DNA from: Oerskovia paurometabola
Lineage (GTDB): Bacteria > Actinomycetota > Actinomycetes > Actinomycetales > Cellulomonadaceae
Assembly: GCF_016907365.1 (NCBI RefSeq)
Contig: NZ_JAFBBV010000001.1
Span: 1,426,001 to 1,490,000 of the forward strand
Direction of reading: 5' to 3'
DNA: 64,000 bases
This document shows, piece by piece, positions 32,170-41,163 of this stretch (positions are counted from its first letter, which is position 1; every line of letters begins with the position of its first letter). The position numbers were made by a program, and so were the translations under genes. The notes beneath the pieces are model-generated. The model saw nothing but the letters and a program-made list of their open reading frames with translations, did not search any database and had not been told where the DNA came from.

Positions 32170-33039
32170 ATGAGCATGACTCGTCCCAATTCCGCGCCCA
32201 AGGTCCCGACGCCGCCGAGCGGGGAGCAGATCGCGTCCTACGCGACCTACCTCGAGGCGCAGAAGGCCGTCGACTACCTCTCCGACAACAAGTTCGCCGT
32301 CGAGTACGTGACCATCGTCGGCACCGACCTGCGCATGGTCGAGCGGGTCATGGGCCGCCTCACGTACGGGCGGGTGGCGCTCGCGGGCCTCGCGTCCGGT
32401 GCGTGGTTCGGCCTGTTCGTTGGTCTGCTGCTGTACATGTTCAACAGCGGGGGCGGGCTGATGCTCGCAGCGATCGGTCTGGGTGCGGGCTTCGGCCTGC
32501 TGTTCTCGGTCCTGTCGTACTCGCTCACGGGCGGCAAGCGTGACTTCACGTCGTCGAGCCAGATCGTCGCGTCGTCGTACTCGTTGCTGTGCCTCGCGGA
32601 GCGGGCGGGCGACGCGCGTCGCCTCCTGTCCCAGATGCCCGACGGCGCCGCGGCCGTCGCGCGTCAGGTCCCGCCGGTCGCGGGCCAGACGGGACAGCCC
32701 GCGCAGCCGGGCCACTGGGGCCAGCCGGGCCAGGCGCCCGGTCAGCACCAGGGGCAGCCCGGTCAGCCGTGGGGTGCGCAGCAGCCGCAGGCGCCCGCTC
32801 CGGTCGTGAGCCCGGTCCAGCCGACCGACGCACCGGCCCAGCCCGCGCCGCCGGTCCGGACGCCCGACCCGCGCTGGACCACGCCGTCGGGGGCGCCCCG
32901 CTACGGTGCGATGCGCAGCGACGTGACACCGCCCGCCCCGGCCGACGGTGCACCTGTCGAGGGGAAGGGCGCGTCGGCCACCGACGCCCAGGCTGCGGCC
33001 GACGGCGCGACCGACGAGACGTCGTCGGGCACGCGCTAG
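32170..33039 (+). CDS. General stress protein-like membrane protein (YflT/GSP17M N-domain)
   Basis: Protein of 289 residues. The N-terminal domain (about 20-75, ASYATYLEAQKAVDYLSDNKF) resembles the general-stress-protein 17M/YflT fold. Two helices (about 78-100 and 103-122) come next, then a short conserved tail (SSQIVASSYSLLC). The final 120 residues are Pro/Gln/Gly-rich and disordered-looking (repeated GQPGQ). Function is unknown; relatives are widespread in Actinobacteria. Its stop is one base from the end of the convergent TetR gene. Confidence 0.75.
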   Translation: MSMTRPNSAPKVPTPPSGEQIASYATYLEAQKAVDYLSDNKFAVEYVTIVGTDLRMVERVMGRLTYGRVALAGLASGAWFGLFVGLLLYMFNSGGGLMLAAIGLGAGFGLLFSVLSYSLTGGKRDFTSSSQIVASSYSLLCLAERAGDARRLLSQMPDGAAAVARQVPPVAGQTGQPAQPGHWGQPGQAPGQHQGQPGQPWGAQQPQAPAPVVSPVQPTDAPAQPAPPVRTPDPRWTTPSGAPRYGAMRSDVTPPAPADGAPVEGKGASATDAQAAADGATDETSSGTR

Positions 33040-33040
33040 G

Positions 33041-34033
33041 TCAACGCGCCACCCGCTCGGCAGCGGCCTTCGCCGCGTCGCGCTCGCGCTTGCGCGCCTC
33101 CTTGAGCCGCTTCTCGGCCTCTCGGACCGCCTTCTCCGCCTCGCGGCGCGCCTTGGACGCCTCCTTGACCTGGGGGTCGCGCGCGTAGGCCTCGGCTGCA
33201 GCGCGCTCCTGCGACGAGGGGAGGGGCGAGTCCGCGCGCTCGGCGGGCGAGCGGTCGATGTAGACCCCGATCCCGTCGAGCACGCGCTCGAGGCCGAACA
33301 CGACGTCGTCGACCCCGTCGTCCTCGCTCAGGTACGCCCCCGACGCCACGACGGGGTGCAGGAACGGGAAGCGCTCGGGCGTCACGAGCTCGGAGAAGAC
33401 CTCGGCGTACGCGGCGCCGGTCACGTCCCGGCCGCCAGGTGTCTGCCGGGCGCCGCGCAGCTCGCGCTGGATCCGGGCCGCGCTCTGCGCGTAGCTCGTG
33501 ACGAGCATGATCATCGCGAGCTTGTCCTCGTCCGTGAGCGAGGTCCCGTGCATCGCGCGCAGGCCCAGGTCCACGAAGCGCAGGTTGTTGGGCGTGAGCG
33601 GCACGCCCTGGACCGCGACGTCGAGGAACCACGGGTGGGCCTCGTAGACCGCGAGCGTCGCGAGCGCGAACTCGCGCAGGCCGCGCCGCCACGTGGGCTC
33701 GTCGCCGTCGGGGATGCGCCCCTCCATGACCGCGTCGACCTCGGCCCGGGCGCCCGAGGGGAGATCGATGTCGATCGCCTGCTCCTGCATGAGGAGCAGC
33801 AGGTCGTCCTTGCTCGTGACGTAGCGGTACAGCGACATGGTCGTGTACCCCAGGGCCGTCGCGAGCTTGCTCATCGAGAGCGCCCCGAGCCCCTCGGCGT
33901 CGGCGATCTCGATGGCCTGCTCGACGATCCGTTCGATGCTCAGCTCGCGGCGCGGGCCGCGCTGCGGGTTCTCGGCCACGCCCCACGCCAGGGCGATGGC
34001 GTGGGGCAGGCCGGGATCGGTGGTGTCCGTCAT
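33041..34033 (-). CDS. TetR-family regulator with charged C-terminal tail
   Basis: Regulator of 330 residues. The TetR HTH lies at about 30-80 (MSKLATALGYTTMSLYRYVTSKDDLL) and is followed by a TetR_C-type ligand domain (about 85-255). The last 70 residues are a continuous highly charged Lys/Arg/Glu/Ala helix (KARREAEKAVREAEKRL onwards), unusual for the family and perhaps a coiled coil. It is the third gene of the minus-strand operon ATPase-permease-TetR, so it probably controls that exporter through the palindromes upstream of the ATPase. The nearest -10-like box (GATGAT, 6 nt before the ATG) hints at an internal leaderless promoter. Confidence 0.87.
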   Translation of the reverse strand: MTDTTDPGLPHAIALAWGVAENPQRGPRRELSIERIVEQAIEIADAEGLGALSMSKLATALGYTTMSLYRYVTSKDDLLLLMQEQAIDIDLPSGARAEVDAVMEGRIPDGDEPTWRRGLREFALATLAVYEAHPWFLDVAVQGVPLTPNNLRFVDLGLRAMHGTSLTDEDKLAMIMLVTSYAQSAARIQRELRGARQTPGGRDVTGAAYAEVFSELVTPERFPFLHPVVASGAYLSEDDGVDDVVFGLERVLDGIGVYIDRSPAERADSPLPSSQERAAAEAYARDPQVKEASKARREAEKAVREAEKRLKEARKRERDAAKAAAERVAR

Positions 34034-34114
34034 GGGTACATCATCGCGGGTCCGGTCGGGGACGTGTCGGGACGGGCCGCGGCGACCGTGTCGCTCGTCC
34101 GCTCAGGTCCGCGC

Positions 34115-34960
34115 TCAGTGCGCCGTCCGGCGGCGGTACAGGACCGAGGCCAGGGCGCACGAGACCGCGAACATCCCGACGAGCCACGCGATCGCGGGCA
34201 CGAGGCTCCCCGCGGCCGAGGTGCCCGAGAGCAGCGCGCGCAACGTCTCGATGATGGGCGTGAACGGCTGGTGCATCGCGAAGCCGTGCAACCACGTGGG
34301 CATGGTCTCGACCTGGACGAAACCGCTCGACAGGTACGGCACGAACAGGAAGAACATGTTGAAGCTCGCTGCGGCGTCCACGCTCAGGACCAGGCCCGCG
34401 AGGCAGCTCAGCCAGGTGAACGCCAGGACCATGAGCGCGAGGTAGCCCGCGACACCCACCCAGCCGCCCAGGTCCGCGCCGGGGGTGAAGCCGAGCGCGA
34501 CCGCGACGAGCAGGACGAGGGTCGCCGAGACGAGGTTGCGGACCGTGCTGGCCAGCACGTGGGCCCACAGGACCGACGGGCCGAAGATCGGCAGGGTCTT
34601 GAACCGGTTGGTCGTGCCGCTCGTCATGTCCTGCGCGACCGAGAGGGCGGCCGTCGCCGAGCCGAAGCCCAGGCACAGGACCAGGATCCCGGGCACGACG
34701 TAGTCGACGTAGCTGCCGTCGTCCTCGATCGCGCCGCCGAACACGACGACGAACACGAGCATGATCAGGACAGGCAGCATGAGGGCCGTGACCAGGCCGT
34801 CGACGCTGCGCAGCGTGCGGCGCAGCTCGCGGCCGGTCATGGCCGAGACGTCGCGCAGCGCGGCCGCGGGGGAGTGCCGGGTGCTGCGGGCGGTGCTCGC
34901 CGCCCGGCGGCCGGGGGTGGGGCGCGTGGCCCGTGCGGTCTCTGGGGCGGTGGTGCTCAT
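34115..34960 (-). CDS. ABC-2-type exporter permease (DrrB-like)
   Basis: Membrane subunit of 281 residues with six helices (first at about 58-78, last at about 252-272). The ABC-2 conserved segment lies near FNMFFLFVPYLSSGFVQVE, followed by LHGFAMHQPFTPIIETLR. A basic, Pro/Thr-rich N-terminus of about 45 residues is cytoplasmic. DrrB-type permeases pair with a single ATPase to export drugs or lipids. The start overlaps the ATPase stop by 4 bp. Confidence 0.9.
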   Translation of the reverse strand: MSTTAPETARATRPTPGRRAASTARSTRHSPAAALRDVSAMTGRELRRTLRSVDGLVTALMLPVLIMLVFVVVFGGAIEDDGSYVDYVVPGILVLCLGFGSATAALSVAQDMTSGTTNRFKTLPIFGPSVLWAHVLASTVRNLVSATLVLLVAVALGFTPGADLGGWVGVAGYLALMVLAFTWLSCLAGLVLSVDAAASFNMFFLFVPYLSSGFVQVETMPTWLHGFAMHQPFTPIIETLRALLSGTSAAGSLVPAIAWLVGMFAVSCALASVLYRRRTAH

Positions 34961-35964
34961 CGGGTGCCTGCCTTCGTCGGTGCGGGTGCCTGCTGGTCGG
35001 CCGGGCCGGGGGCTGCGGACGGGCTCGCGGCCCGCGACGCCCGCGATCCCGTGAGAGCGAGGAAGACGTCGTCGAGCGAGGGCTTGACCACGCTGACGCC
35101 CGTCACGGGGATGCCGCGCTCGTCGGCCAGCGCGAGGACGTCACGGACGGTGCGGAGGGGGTCGGTCGTGGGCACCATGGCCGCGAGGTCCTTGGGGTCG
35201 GTCCCGGAGATCTCGAGCCCGAGGTCCTGGATGGCCGCGAGGGCGCGCGTGTCCTCGACGTCGACCCGCACGTGCTGGCCCGGGACGAGGGCCTTGAGCT
35301 CGCTCGCGGTGCCGCGGGCCACGATCCGCCCGCCGTCGAGGACCGCGATGGTGTCGGCGAGGCGGTCGGCCTCCTCGAGGTACTGGGTCGTGAGGAGGAC
35401 CGTGATGCCGTCGGCGGCGAGCTCGCGGACCACGTCCCACAGCTCGGTGCGGGACTGCGGGTCGAGGCCGGTGGTCGGCTCGTCGAGGACCAGGACCTGA
35501 GGGTCCGCGACGAGGCTGATCGCCAGGTCGAGGCGGCGGCGCATGCCGCCCGAGTAGGTCTCGACGCGGCGCCGTGCGGCGTCGGTCAGGTCGAAGCGGT
35601 CGAGCAGCTCGGCCGTGCGGGCCGCCACGACGGCGCGGGGCAGGTCTGCGAGCGTGGCCATCATCGCGAGGTTCTCCTCGCCCGTCTGGAACCCGTCGAC
35701 CGAGGCGTACTGGCCGGTCAGCGCGATGACCTCGCGGACCCTCGCGGCCTGGCGGACGACGTCGTGCCCCGCGATGCTCGCGGTCCCTGCGTCCGGTCGG
35801 ACGAGGGTCGTGAGGATGTTGACGGCGGTGGTCTTGCCCGCGCCGTTGGGTCCGAGCAGCGCGTAGATCTCGCCGCGCCGGACGGTCAGGTCCACGCCCT
35901 GCAGGACGGCGTGGGATCCGTAGGCCTTGGTGAGGCCCCGGACGTCGATCATGGGGTCGGGCAT
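34957..35964 (-). CDS. ABC exporter ATPase (DrrA-like)
   Basis: Nucleotide-binding subunit of 335 residues. Walker A is GPNGAGKTT, the signature YSGGMRRRLDLA, Walker B VLVLDEPTTGLDP and the switch region LLTTQYLEEAD. These are hallmarks of the DrrA daunorubicin-resistance group. The DUF4162-type C-terminal domain (about 225-300) is present, with a Pro/Ala tail. The ATG has GGAGGTAGCG upstream. It is the first gene of the ATPase-permease-TetR operon, with nested palindromes in the promoter region. Confidence 0.93.
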   Translation of the reverse strand: MPDPMIDVRGLTKAYGSHAVLQGVDLTVRRGEIYALLGPNGAGKTTAVNILTTLVRPDAGTASIAGHDVVRQAARVREVIALTGQYASVDGFQTGEENLAMMATLADLPRAVVAARTAELLDRFDLTDAARRRVETYSGGMRRRLDLAISLVADPQVLVLDEPTTGLDPQSRTELWDVVRELAADGITVLLTTQYLEEADRLADTIAVLDGGRIVARGTASELKALVPGQHVRVDVEDTRALAAIQDLGLEISGTDPKDLAAMVPTTDPLRTVRDVLALADERGIPVTGVSVVKPSLDDVFLALTGSRASRAASPSAAPGPADQQAPAPTKAGTR

Positions 35965-35992
35965 CGCTACCTCCGTGTGCGTCGCAGACTGT

Positions 35993-36041
35993 GTGTACTC
36001 CCTACACTGTGTAGACCATACGCACTGTGTGTGGCGTACAC
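35993..36041. promoter_or_regulatory. Nested palindromic operator of the ABC exporter operon
   Basis: CTACAC-T-GTGTAG at 36002-36014 is a perfect 13-bp palindrome, flanked by GTGTAC (35993-35998) and GTACAC (36036-36041), which are also inverted. Several further GTGTGT runs lie between. This is a good candidate site for the operon's own TetR protein. Confidence 0.65.
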
Positions 36042-36079
36042 AAGAGGGGAAATCTCGTGACCGCCCACGAGGCGCCCGT

Positions 36080-36085
36080 TAGCGT
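36080..36085 (+). promoter_or_regulatory. -10-like hexamer of the methyltransferase gene
   Basis: TAGCGT, 6 nt, then ATG 36092, with no SD. It is identical to the boxes before 24329 and 53364. Confidence 0.6.
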
Positions 36086-36091
36086 GGCCGC

Positions 36092-36841
36092 ATGCACACC
36101 GACACGCACCAGGCCGAGTTCCGTGAGGCCCGCCTCGTCGAGGTCTACGACGCCCAGAACACCTGGGGTCCGGACGACGACTACTTCCTCGCCCGCGCGA
36201 CCGAGGGCCCGGGCCCGCGCGTGCTCGACCTCGGGTGCGGCACAGGACGGCTGACCGTGGCGCTGGCGGCCGCGGGGCACCGCGTGACGGGCATCGACCC
36301 CGCCGGCGCGTCGCTCGACGCGGCCGGGCGCCGACCCGGTGCCGACGCCGTGACCTGGATCCACGGGACGTCCCCCGACGCGCCCGCAGGCGCGTTCGAC
36401 GTCGCCCTCATGACGAGCCACGTCGCCCAGTTCTTCGTCGCCGACGACGAGTGGGCGGGCGTCCTCGCGGACGTCCGCGCGGCCCTCGTCCCCGGCGGGA
36501 TCCTCGTGTTCGACACCCGCGACCCTCGCGACCGTGCGTGGGAGACGTGGCACACGCCCGACGAGCGCGACCCGGTCGTCCTGAGCGACGGGCGCGTCGT
36601 CCAGACCTGGTGCGAGATCACGGGTGAGCGCGACGGCGTCGTCGACTTCACGCTCGGCTACGAGATGCCCGAGGGGGACGAGCTCCTGAGCACCGCGACG
36701 CTCCGGTTCCGCCCCGAGGGCGAGGTGCGCCGAAGCGTCGAGGCGGCGGGGTTCGCCGTCGAGCAGGTCTTCGGCGGGTGGGCGTGCGAACCCGTGGGAG
36801 AAGGCGCGGGCGAGCTGCTCGTCGTGGCGCGCGCCGTCTGA
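36092..36841 (+). CDS. SAM-dependent class I methyltransferase
   Basis: Cytosolic protein of 249 residues. The SAM-binding motif I is VLDLGCGTGRLTVAL (about 45-59), the acidic motif II GIDPAGAS and motif post-II DVALMTSHVAQFF, with LVPGGILVFDTRD later. It is a Methyltransf_25-type Rossmann fold. The C-terminal half (about 160-249) is a beta-rich cap typical of small-molecule methyltransferases of this group. No substrate can be assigned. It is leaderless and divergent from the ABC exporter operon, with a strong terminator after it. Confidence 0.85.
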   Translation: MHTDTHQAEFREARLVEVYDAQNTWGPDDDYFLARATEGPGPRVLDLGCGTGRLTVALAAAGHRVTGIDPAGASLDAAGRRPGADAVTWIHGTSPDAPAGAFDVALMTSHVAQFFVADDEWAGVLADVRAALVPGGILVFDTRDPRDRAWETWHTPDERDPVVLSDGRVVQTWCEITGERDGVVDFTLGYEMPEGDELLSTATLRFRPEGEVRRSVEAAGFAVEQVFGGWACEPVGEGAGELLVVARAV

Positions 36842-36851
36842 CACCGGCTCG

Positions 36852-36896
36852 ACGAAGGCGGCGGCCCCGAGAACATCTCGGGACCGCCGCCTTCGT
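36852..36896. terminator. Bidirectional terminator between methyltransferase and aminopeptidase
   Basis: A stem of 21 bp with one mismatch (36852-36872 with 36876-36896) and a 3-nt loop lies between the two convergent genes. Confidence 0.85.
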
Positions 36897-36947
36897 CGTG
36901 CTGCGGTCGTGCTGGTGCGTCGTCGGTCGGGCCGCGACGCGTCGTGC

Positions 36948-38489
36948 TCAGTCGCGCAACGACGCCATCCAGGCCTCGATGTCCTCGGGGCGGCGGGGGA
37001 GCGCTGCCGAGAGGTTCTCGTTGCCGTCGTGCGTGATCAGGACGTCGTCCTCGATACGGACGCCGATCCCGCGGTACTCCTCGGGGACCGTGAGGTCGTC
37101 GCTCTTGAAGTACAGGCCGGGCTCGATCGTGAAGACCATGCCGGGCTCCAGGACGCCGTCGACGTACAGGTCGCGGCGCGCCTGCGCGCAGTCGTGGACG
37201 TCGAGGCCCAGGTGGTGGCTCGTGCCGTGCACCATCCAGCGGCGGTGGAACTGGCCCTCGGGCGCGAGGGACTCCTCGGCCGTCGCGGGCAGCAGGCCCC
37301 ACTCGGCGAGCCGCTCGGCGATGACCTCCATCGCGGCGGCGTGGATGTCGCGGAAGCGGGCCCCCGGGACGGCGACCGCGAAGGCCGCGTCGGCGGCGTC
37401 GAGCACCGCGGTGTAGATGCGGCGCTGGACGTCGGTGTAGGTGCCGTCGACGGGCAGGGTGCGCGTGACGTCGGCCGTGTAGAGCGAGTCGACCTCGACG
37501 CCCGCGTCGAGCAGCACGAGCTCGCCCGCGCGGACCTGGCCGTCGTTGCGGATCCAGTGCAGCGTCGTGGCGTGCTCGCCCGCGGCCGCGATGGTCTCGT
37601 ACCCGACCGTGTTGCCCTCGAGGCGGGCGTGCGCGTCGAACGTCGTCTCGATGACGCGCTCGCCGCGGCGGTGCTCGGTCGCGCGGGCAAGGTTGCGCAC
37701 GACCTCGGCGAAGCCCTCGATCGTCGCGTCGACCGCCTCGCGCATGTGCGCGATCTCGAGCGTGTCCTTGACGAGGCGCAGCTCCGAGGCGGCCTCGACG
37801 AGCGTGGCGTCCGCCGCGGCGTCGTCGGTCTGGCCGTTCTCGAGGCGGATGGCCTCGACCAAGGCCTCGATGTTCTCGTCGGCCCCGGTGACGACCAGCA
37901 GGACGACGTGCTCGCCCACGTCCTTGGCGAGCGCGTCGCGCAGCTCGTCGATGTGCGCGGCCTCGATGCCCGTCACGGTGGTGACGTCGTCGAGGCTCGG
38001 GCGGGCGCCGACCCAGAACTCGCCGTAGCGCGAGTCGGCGTAGAACTCCTGGGTGTCGCGCGCCGCGAGGGGGCGCACGTACAGGACGGCGTGGTGGTTC
38101 GAGCCGTCGTCGCCCGTGCCGGGCTCGACCGGGTGCAGGACGAGGACCGCGTCGGGCTCCTGGTCGGTGCCGAAGCCCGTGAGGTGCGCGAACGCCGAGT
38201 GCGGGCGGAACCGGTAGTCGGTGTCGTTCGAACGGACCTTGAGCGGCCCGGCGGGGATCACGAGGCGCGCGCCGGGGAAGCCCGCCGAGAGCTCGGCGCG
38301 GCGGGCCGCGGTGTACGGCGCGGCGACGCCGGCCTCGACGTCGCTGCTCGCGCGCGGCGCCCAGCCGCTCGTGATGAACGCCTTGAAGGCCTCGGAGTCG
38401 GGCCGGTGCGACCGGTTGTCGTTCCGGGCGGCGATCTCCTGCTCGGACTCCGCGGCCGGCGCGCTGACAGGGGTGGTGTCGTTGCTCAT
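36948..38489 (-). CDS. Xaa-Pro aminopeptidase (aminopeptidase P, M24B)
   Basis: Metallopeptidase of 513 residues that removes an N-terminal residue before proline. An N-terminal creatinase-like domain (about 60-220) and a pita-bread C-terminal domain (about 240-490) are present. Metal ligands can be seen in order: LLDAGVEVDSLYTADVTRT (two Asp), MVHGTSHHLGLDVHD (His), FTIEPGLYF (Glu) and GIGVRIEDDVLIT (Glu). The two-manganese active site is complete. An extra N-terminus of about 40 residues and a short tail are present. It is cytoplasmic: there is no signal peptide. It is monocistronic between two hairpins. Confidence 0.93.
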   Translation of the reverse strand: MSNDTTPVSAPAAESEQEIAARNDNRSHRPDSEAFKAFITSGWAPRASSDVEAGVAAPYTAARRAELSAGFPGARLVIPAGPLKVRSNDTDYRFRPHSAFAHLTGFGTDQEPDAVLVLHPVEPGTGDDGSNHHAVLYVRPLAARDTQEFYADSRYGEFWVGARPSLDDVTTVTGIEAAHIDELRDALAKDVGEHVVLLVVTGADENIEALVEAIRLENGQTDDAAADATLVEAASELRLVKDTLEIAHMREAVDATIEGFAEVVRNLARATEHRRGERVIETTFDAHARLEGNTVGYETIAAAGEHATTLHWIRNDGQVRAGELVLLDAGVEVDSLYTADVTRTLPVDGTYTDVQRRIYTAVLDAADAAFAVAVPGARFRDIHAAAMEVIAERLAEWGLLPATAEESLAPEGQFHRRWMVHGTSHHLGLDVHDCAQARRDLYVDGVLEPGMVFTIEPGLYFKSDDLTVPEEYRGIGVRIEDDVLITHDGNENLSAALPRRPEDIEAWMASLRD

Positions 38490-38591
38490 GGGTACCAGTC
38501 TCCCATCGGTGCCGGGGAAGGGGCGTGCGGCCCGACGGCGGCGCTCGGCCTCGGGCGCCGGGCCCGCCCCGGCCGGGGAGCAGGGAGCGCA

Positions 38592-38629
38592 GGACAGGTG
38601 GTCTCGGACGACTCCGAGACCACCTGTCC
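38592..38629. terminator. Terminator of the cupredoxin-repeat gene
   Basis: A perfect 17-bp stem (38592-38608 with 38613-38629) with a 4-nt loop lies 35 bp beyond the minus-strand stop at 38664. Confidence 0.85.
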
Positions 38630-38663
38630 GGTCACCTCCGGTCCCCGACGGGCATCTGCCTCG

Positions 38664-41114
38664 TCAGCGCCCGATGTCCGACAGCTCGGCCGCTGCCACG
38701 ATCCGCCTCCGCTCGACCGGTCGGATGACGCCGTCGTCGACGAGGTCCCGTGTCACCTGCTTGACGTGCTGCAGGAACGTCCGGTGGTTCGGGTAGTCGG
38801 CGCCCTCGGCGACGAGGTCGTTGATCGTGCAGCCGTCCCCGGTGTCCACGTTGGTGACGGTGCTGTCGTTGCCGTCGATGACGACCGTCGGGCGCACGTC
38901 GGAGCCGGGGCACCGGTCACGCCCCTGCACGACGATCGTGAAGATCACCGACCTGGCCTTCGAGACGTTCCCCGCCGCGTCGGTCGCGCGGTAGGAGACG
39001 GTGTGGTTCCCGTCCGAGGCGATGACGACGGGCGCCGCGTAGCGCTGCCAGACCCCGCCGTCGACCTGGAGCTCGGTCCGGTCCACGCCCGAGCCCTCGT
39101 CGGTCGCGACGAGGGTGACCGTCGCCGTGCCGAGGAAGGCCCCGCGCAGGTCCCGGCTCCCGCTGAGGGTCGCCGTCACCTCGGGGGCGACGGTGTCGTC
39201 GGGCACGGTCGACGCCACGACGAGCGTGATGCTCTTCGCAGCCGACGTGTTGCCCGCGACGTCGCTCGCCCGGAAGGCGACGGTGTGCTGCCCCGGCGTC
39301 GACACCGCGACCTGCGACGCGTACCGGTACCAGGTCCCTCCGTCGACCTGGTACTCGATCGTGGCGACACCCGAGTCCTCGTCGGTCGCGGCGAGACGGA
39401 CCAGCGCGCGGCCCACGTACTCGCCGGCGCTGTTCTTCGCGCCGTAGACGTCGGCGCTGACCACCGGAGCGACCGTGTCACCGGGCTGCGCCCCCACGAC
39501 CGTGAAGGTCACGGACGCGACCTCGGACACGTTGCCCGCCTCGTCCGTGGCGCGGTGGACGAGCGTGTGCTCGCCCGGCCCGGTGACGACGACCGGACCT
39601 GTGTACGGGGCCCAGCCTGCGCCGTCGAGGTCGTACTCGACGGACGCGACGCCCGATCCCTCGTCGGTCGCGGTGAGGGTCACGGCCGCGGACCCGACGT
39701 ACGCGCCCGTCCCGTCCTGCTCGCCGCCGACCTCGGCCACGACGGCCGGGGCGGTCGTGTCCTGGCCGCCACCGTCCTCGGCGACGGTGAACGTCGTGAC
39801 GCCGTCTTCGGACACGTTGCCCGCCGTGTCGGTCGCACGGAACGCGACCTGGTGCTCGCCCGGCCCGGTGACGACGACCGGACCCGTGTACGGGGCCCAG
39901 CCCGCGCCGTCGAGGTCGTACTCGACGGACGCGACGCCCGAGGCGTCGTCCGTCGCCGTGAGGGCGACGGTAGCGGACCCGACGAACGCACCCGCGTCGT
40001 CCTGCTCGCCCGTGACCTCCGCGGTCACGGTCGGGGCGGTCGTGTCCTGCTCGCCGTCGCCCGCGACGACCGTGAACGTCGTCTTGCCGACCTCGGAGAC
40101 GTTGCCCGCCGCGTCGGTCGCGCGGTAGGAGACGGTGTGCTCGCCCGGCTCGGTGATCGCGACCGGCGTGGTGTAGGGCATCCAGTGCCCCCCGTGCGCG
40201 TCGACCTCGATCGAGGAGACGCCTGACCCTTCGTCCTGGGCCGCGACGGTCACCGTCGCGGAGCCGACGTACGCCCCGGCGGCGTCCTGCCGGCCCGTGA
40301 CCTCGGCGGTCACGGTCGGCGCGACCGTGTCCTCCTCACCGCCCCGTTCCACGACCGTGAACGTCGCCGTCTGCGGGGCCGAGGTGTTGCCCGCCTCGTC
40401 CGTCGCGCGGAACTGGAGGGAGTGCTCGCCGACCGTGCCGACGACGAACGGAGCGTCGTAGGCACGCCAGCCCGCGCCGTCGAGGTCGTACTCGACCCCG
40501 GCGACGCCCGAGCCGTCGTCGGTCGCAGCGAGCGTGACGGTGGCGCCGCCGAGGTACGCGCCGTCGCCGTCGCGCTCGCCCGTCACCTCGGCAGCGACCG
40601 ACGGCGCGGTCGTGTCGTCGCCGCCCCCGCCCCCGTCAGTCACGACGAGCTCGCCCCACATCTCGCCGTGGCCGGGGATCGCGCAGAAGTAGCGGTAGGT
40701 GCCCGGGGTCAGGACGACCTCGGCCACGTGCTTGCCGCCGCTCGCGTCGAACGGGCTCGCCAGGATGTCGAGCGTGACGTCGTGGTTGTAGCCGGGAGTC
40801 GACGTGTCGAAGGTCAGCGTGTGGCTCATGCCGAACGTGCTGCCGGTCGCGATGCTGTTCTCGAACACGATCGTCGCCTTGCCGGCGGTGGCCGTCGCCG
40901 GGAAGGCCTTGTAGTCGGTGACGCTGTTGTCGCCGGTCCAGGTCAGCACCTGCTCGGCCGCGACCGTCGTCGCGGTCGTCGCGGACGACAGGCTCGTGGT
41001 GGGTGGGACGGCCGTCGCCGGGGCGACGGAGACGACCGTGGCAGCGGTGAGGCCGGCGACCACGGCGGCCATGAGCCGTCGTGCGCCGCGCGCTCGTGAA
41101 CTTCTTCGTTCCAT
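38664..41114 (-). CDS. Secreted blue-copper protein with six Ig-like repeats and a terminal helical module
   Basis: Exported protein of 816 residues. The signal peptide is about 1-35. A cupredoxin domain (about 52-160) has a full type-1 copper site: His in GMSHTLTF, then Cys, His and Met in YFCAIPGHGEMWG. Six tandem repeats of about 95 residues follow (each begins DTxAPxV and contains EYDLDGAGWxPYxxPV and FRATDxAGN), of the OmpL47/Ig-like type. The last 80 residues (GCTINDLVAEG ... VKQVTRDLVDDGVI) form a module also found inside the neighbouring 41211-45224 protein. The copper site suggests electron transfer, perhaps with the multicopper oxidase encoded two genes upstream. GAGGAG about 10 nt upstream supports the start. 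Confidence 0.85.
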   Translation of the reverse strand: MERRSSRARGARRLMAAVVAGLTAATVVSVAPATAVPPTTSLSSATTATTVAAEQVLTWTGDNSVTDYKAFPATATAGKATIVFENSIATGSTFGMSHTLTFDTSTPGYNHDVTLDILASPFDASGGKHVAEVVLTPGTYRYFCAIPGHGEMWGELVVTDGGGGGDDTTAPSVAAEVTGERDGDGAYLGGATVTLAATDDGSGVAGVEYDLDGAGWRAYDAPFVVGTVGEHSLQFRATDEAGNTSAPQTATFTVVERGGEEDTVAPTVTAEVTGRQDAAGAYVGSATVTVAAQDEGSGVSSIEVDAHGGHWMPYTTPVAITEPGEHTVSYRATDAAGNVSEVGKTTFTVVAGDGEQDTTAPTVTAEVTGEQDDAGAFVGSATVALTATDDASGVASVEYDLDGAGWAPYTGPVVVTGPGEHQVAFRATDTAGNVSEDGVTTFTVAEDGGGQDTTAPAVVAEVGGEQDGTGAYVGSAAVTLTATDEGSGVASVEYDLDGAGWAPYTGPVVVTGPGEHTLVHRATDEAGNVSEVASVTFTVVGAQPGDTVAPVVSADVYGAKNSAGEYVGRALVRLAATDEDSGVATIEYQVDGGTWYRYASQVAVSTPGQHTVAFRASDVAGNTSAAKSITLVVASTVPDDTVAPEVTATLSGSRDLRGAFLGTATVTLVATDEGSGVDRTELQVDGGVWQRYAAPVVIASDGNHTVSYRATDAAGNVSKARSVIFTIVVQGRDRCPGSDVRPTVVIDGNDSTVTNVDTGDGCTINDLVAEGADYPNHRTFLQHVKQVTRDLVDDGVIRPVERRRIVAAAELSDIGR
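39568..39945. repeat. Near-identical DNA repeats in the Ig-like region
   Basis: Segments starting at 39568 and 39853, 285 bp apart, match at all but two of about 88 bases and then diverge. They encode repeats 4 and 3 of the protein. The 95-codon period shows tandem duplication or recent gene conversion. Confidence 0.8.
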
Positions 41115-41163
41115 GGGTGTGCACTCCTCGTCGATGTGCAGAGCTGTTGGTGGGGTCGTGCGA

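Noticed and set aside
38664..41114. Repeat protein considered as an adhesin or phage tail fibre
   Set aside because: The N-terminal cupredoxin with a full copper site and its place beside a multicopper oxidase fit a redox surface protein better; no phage genes are near.
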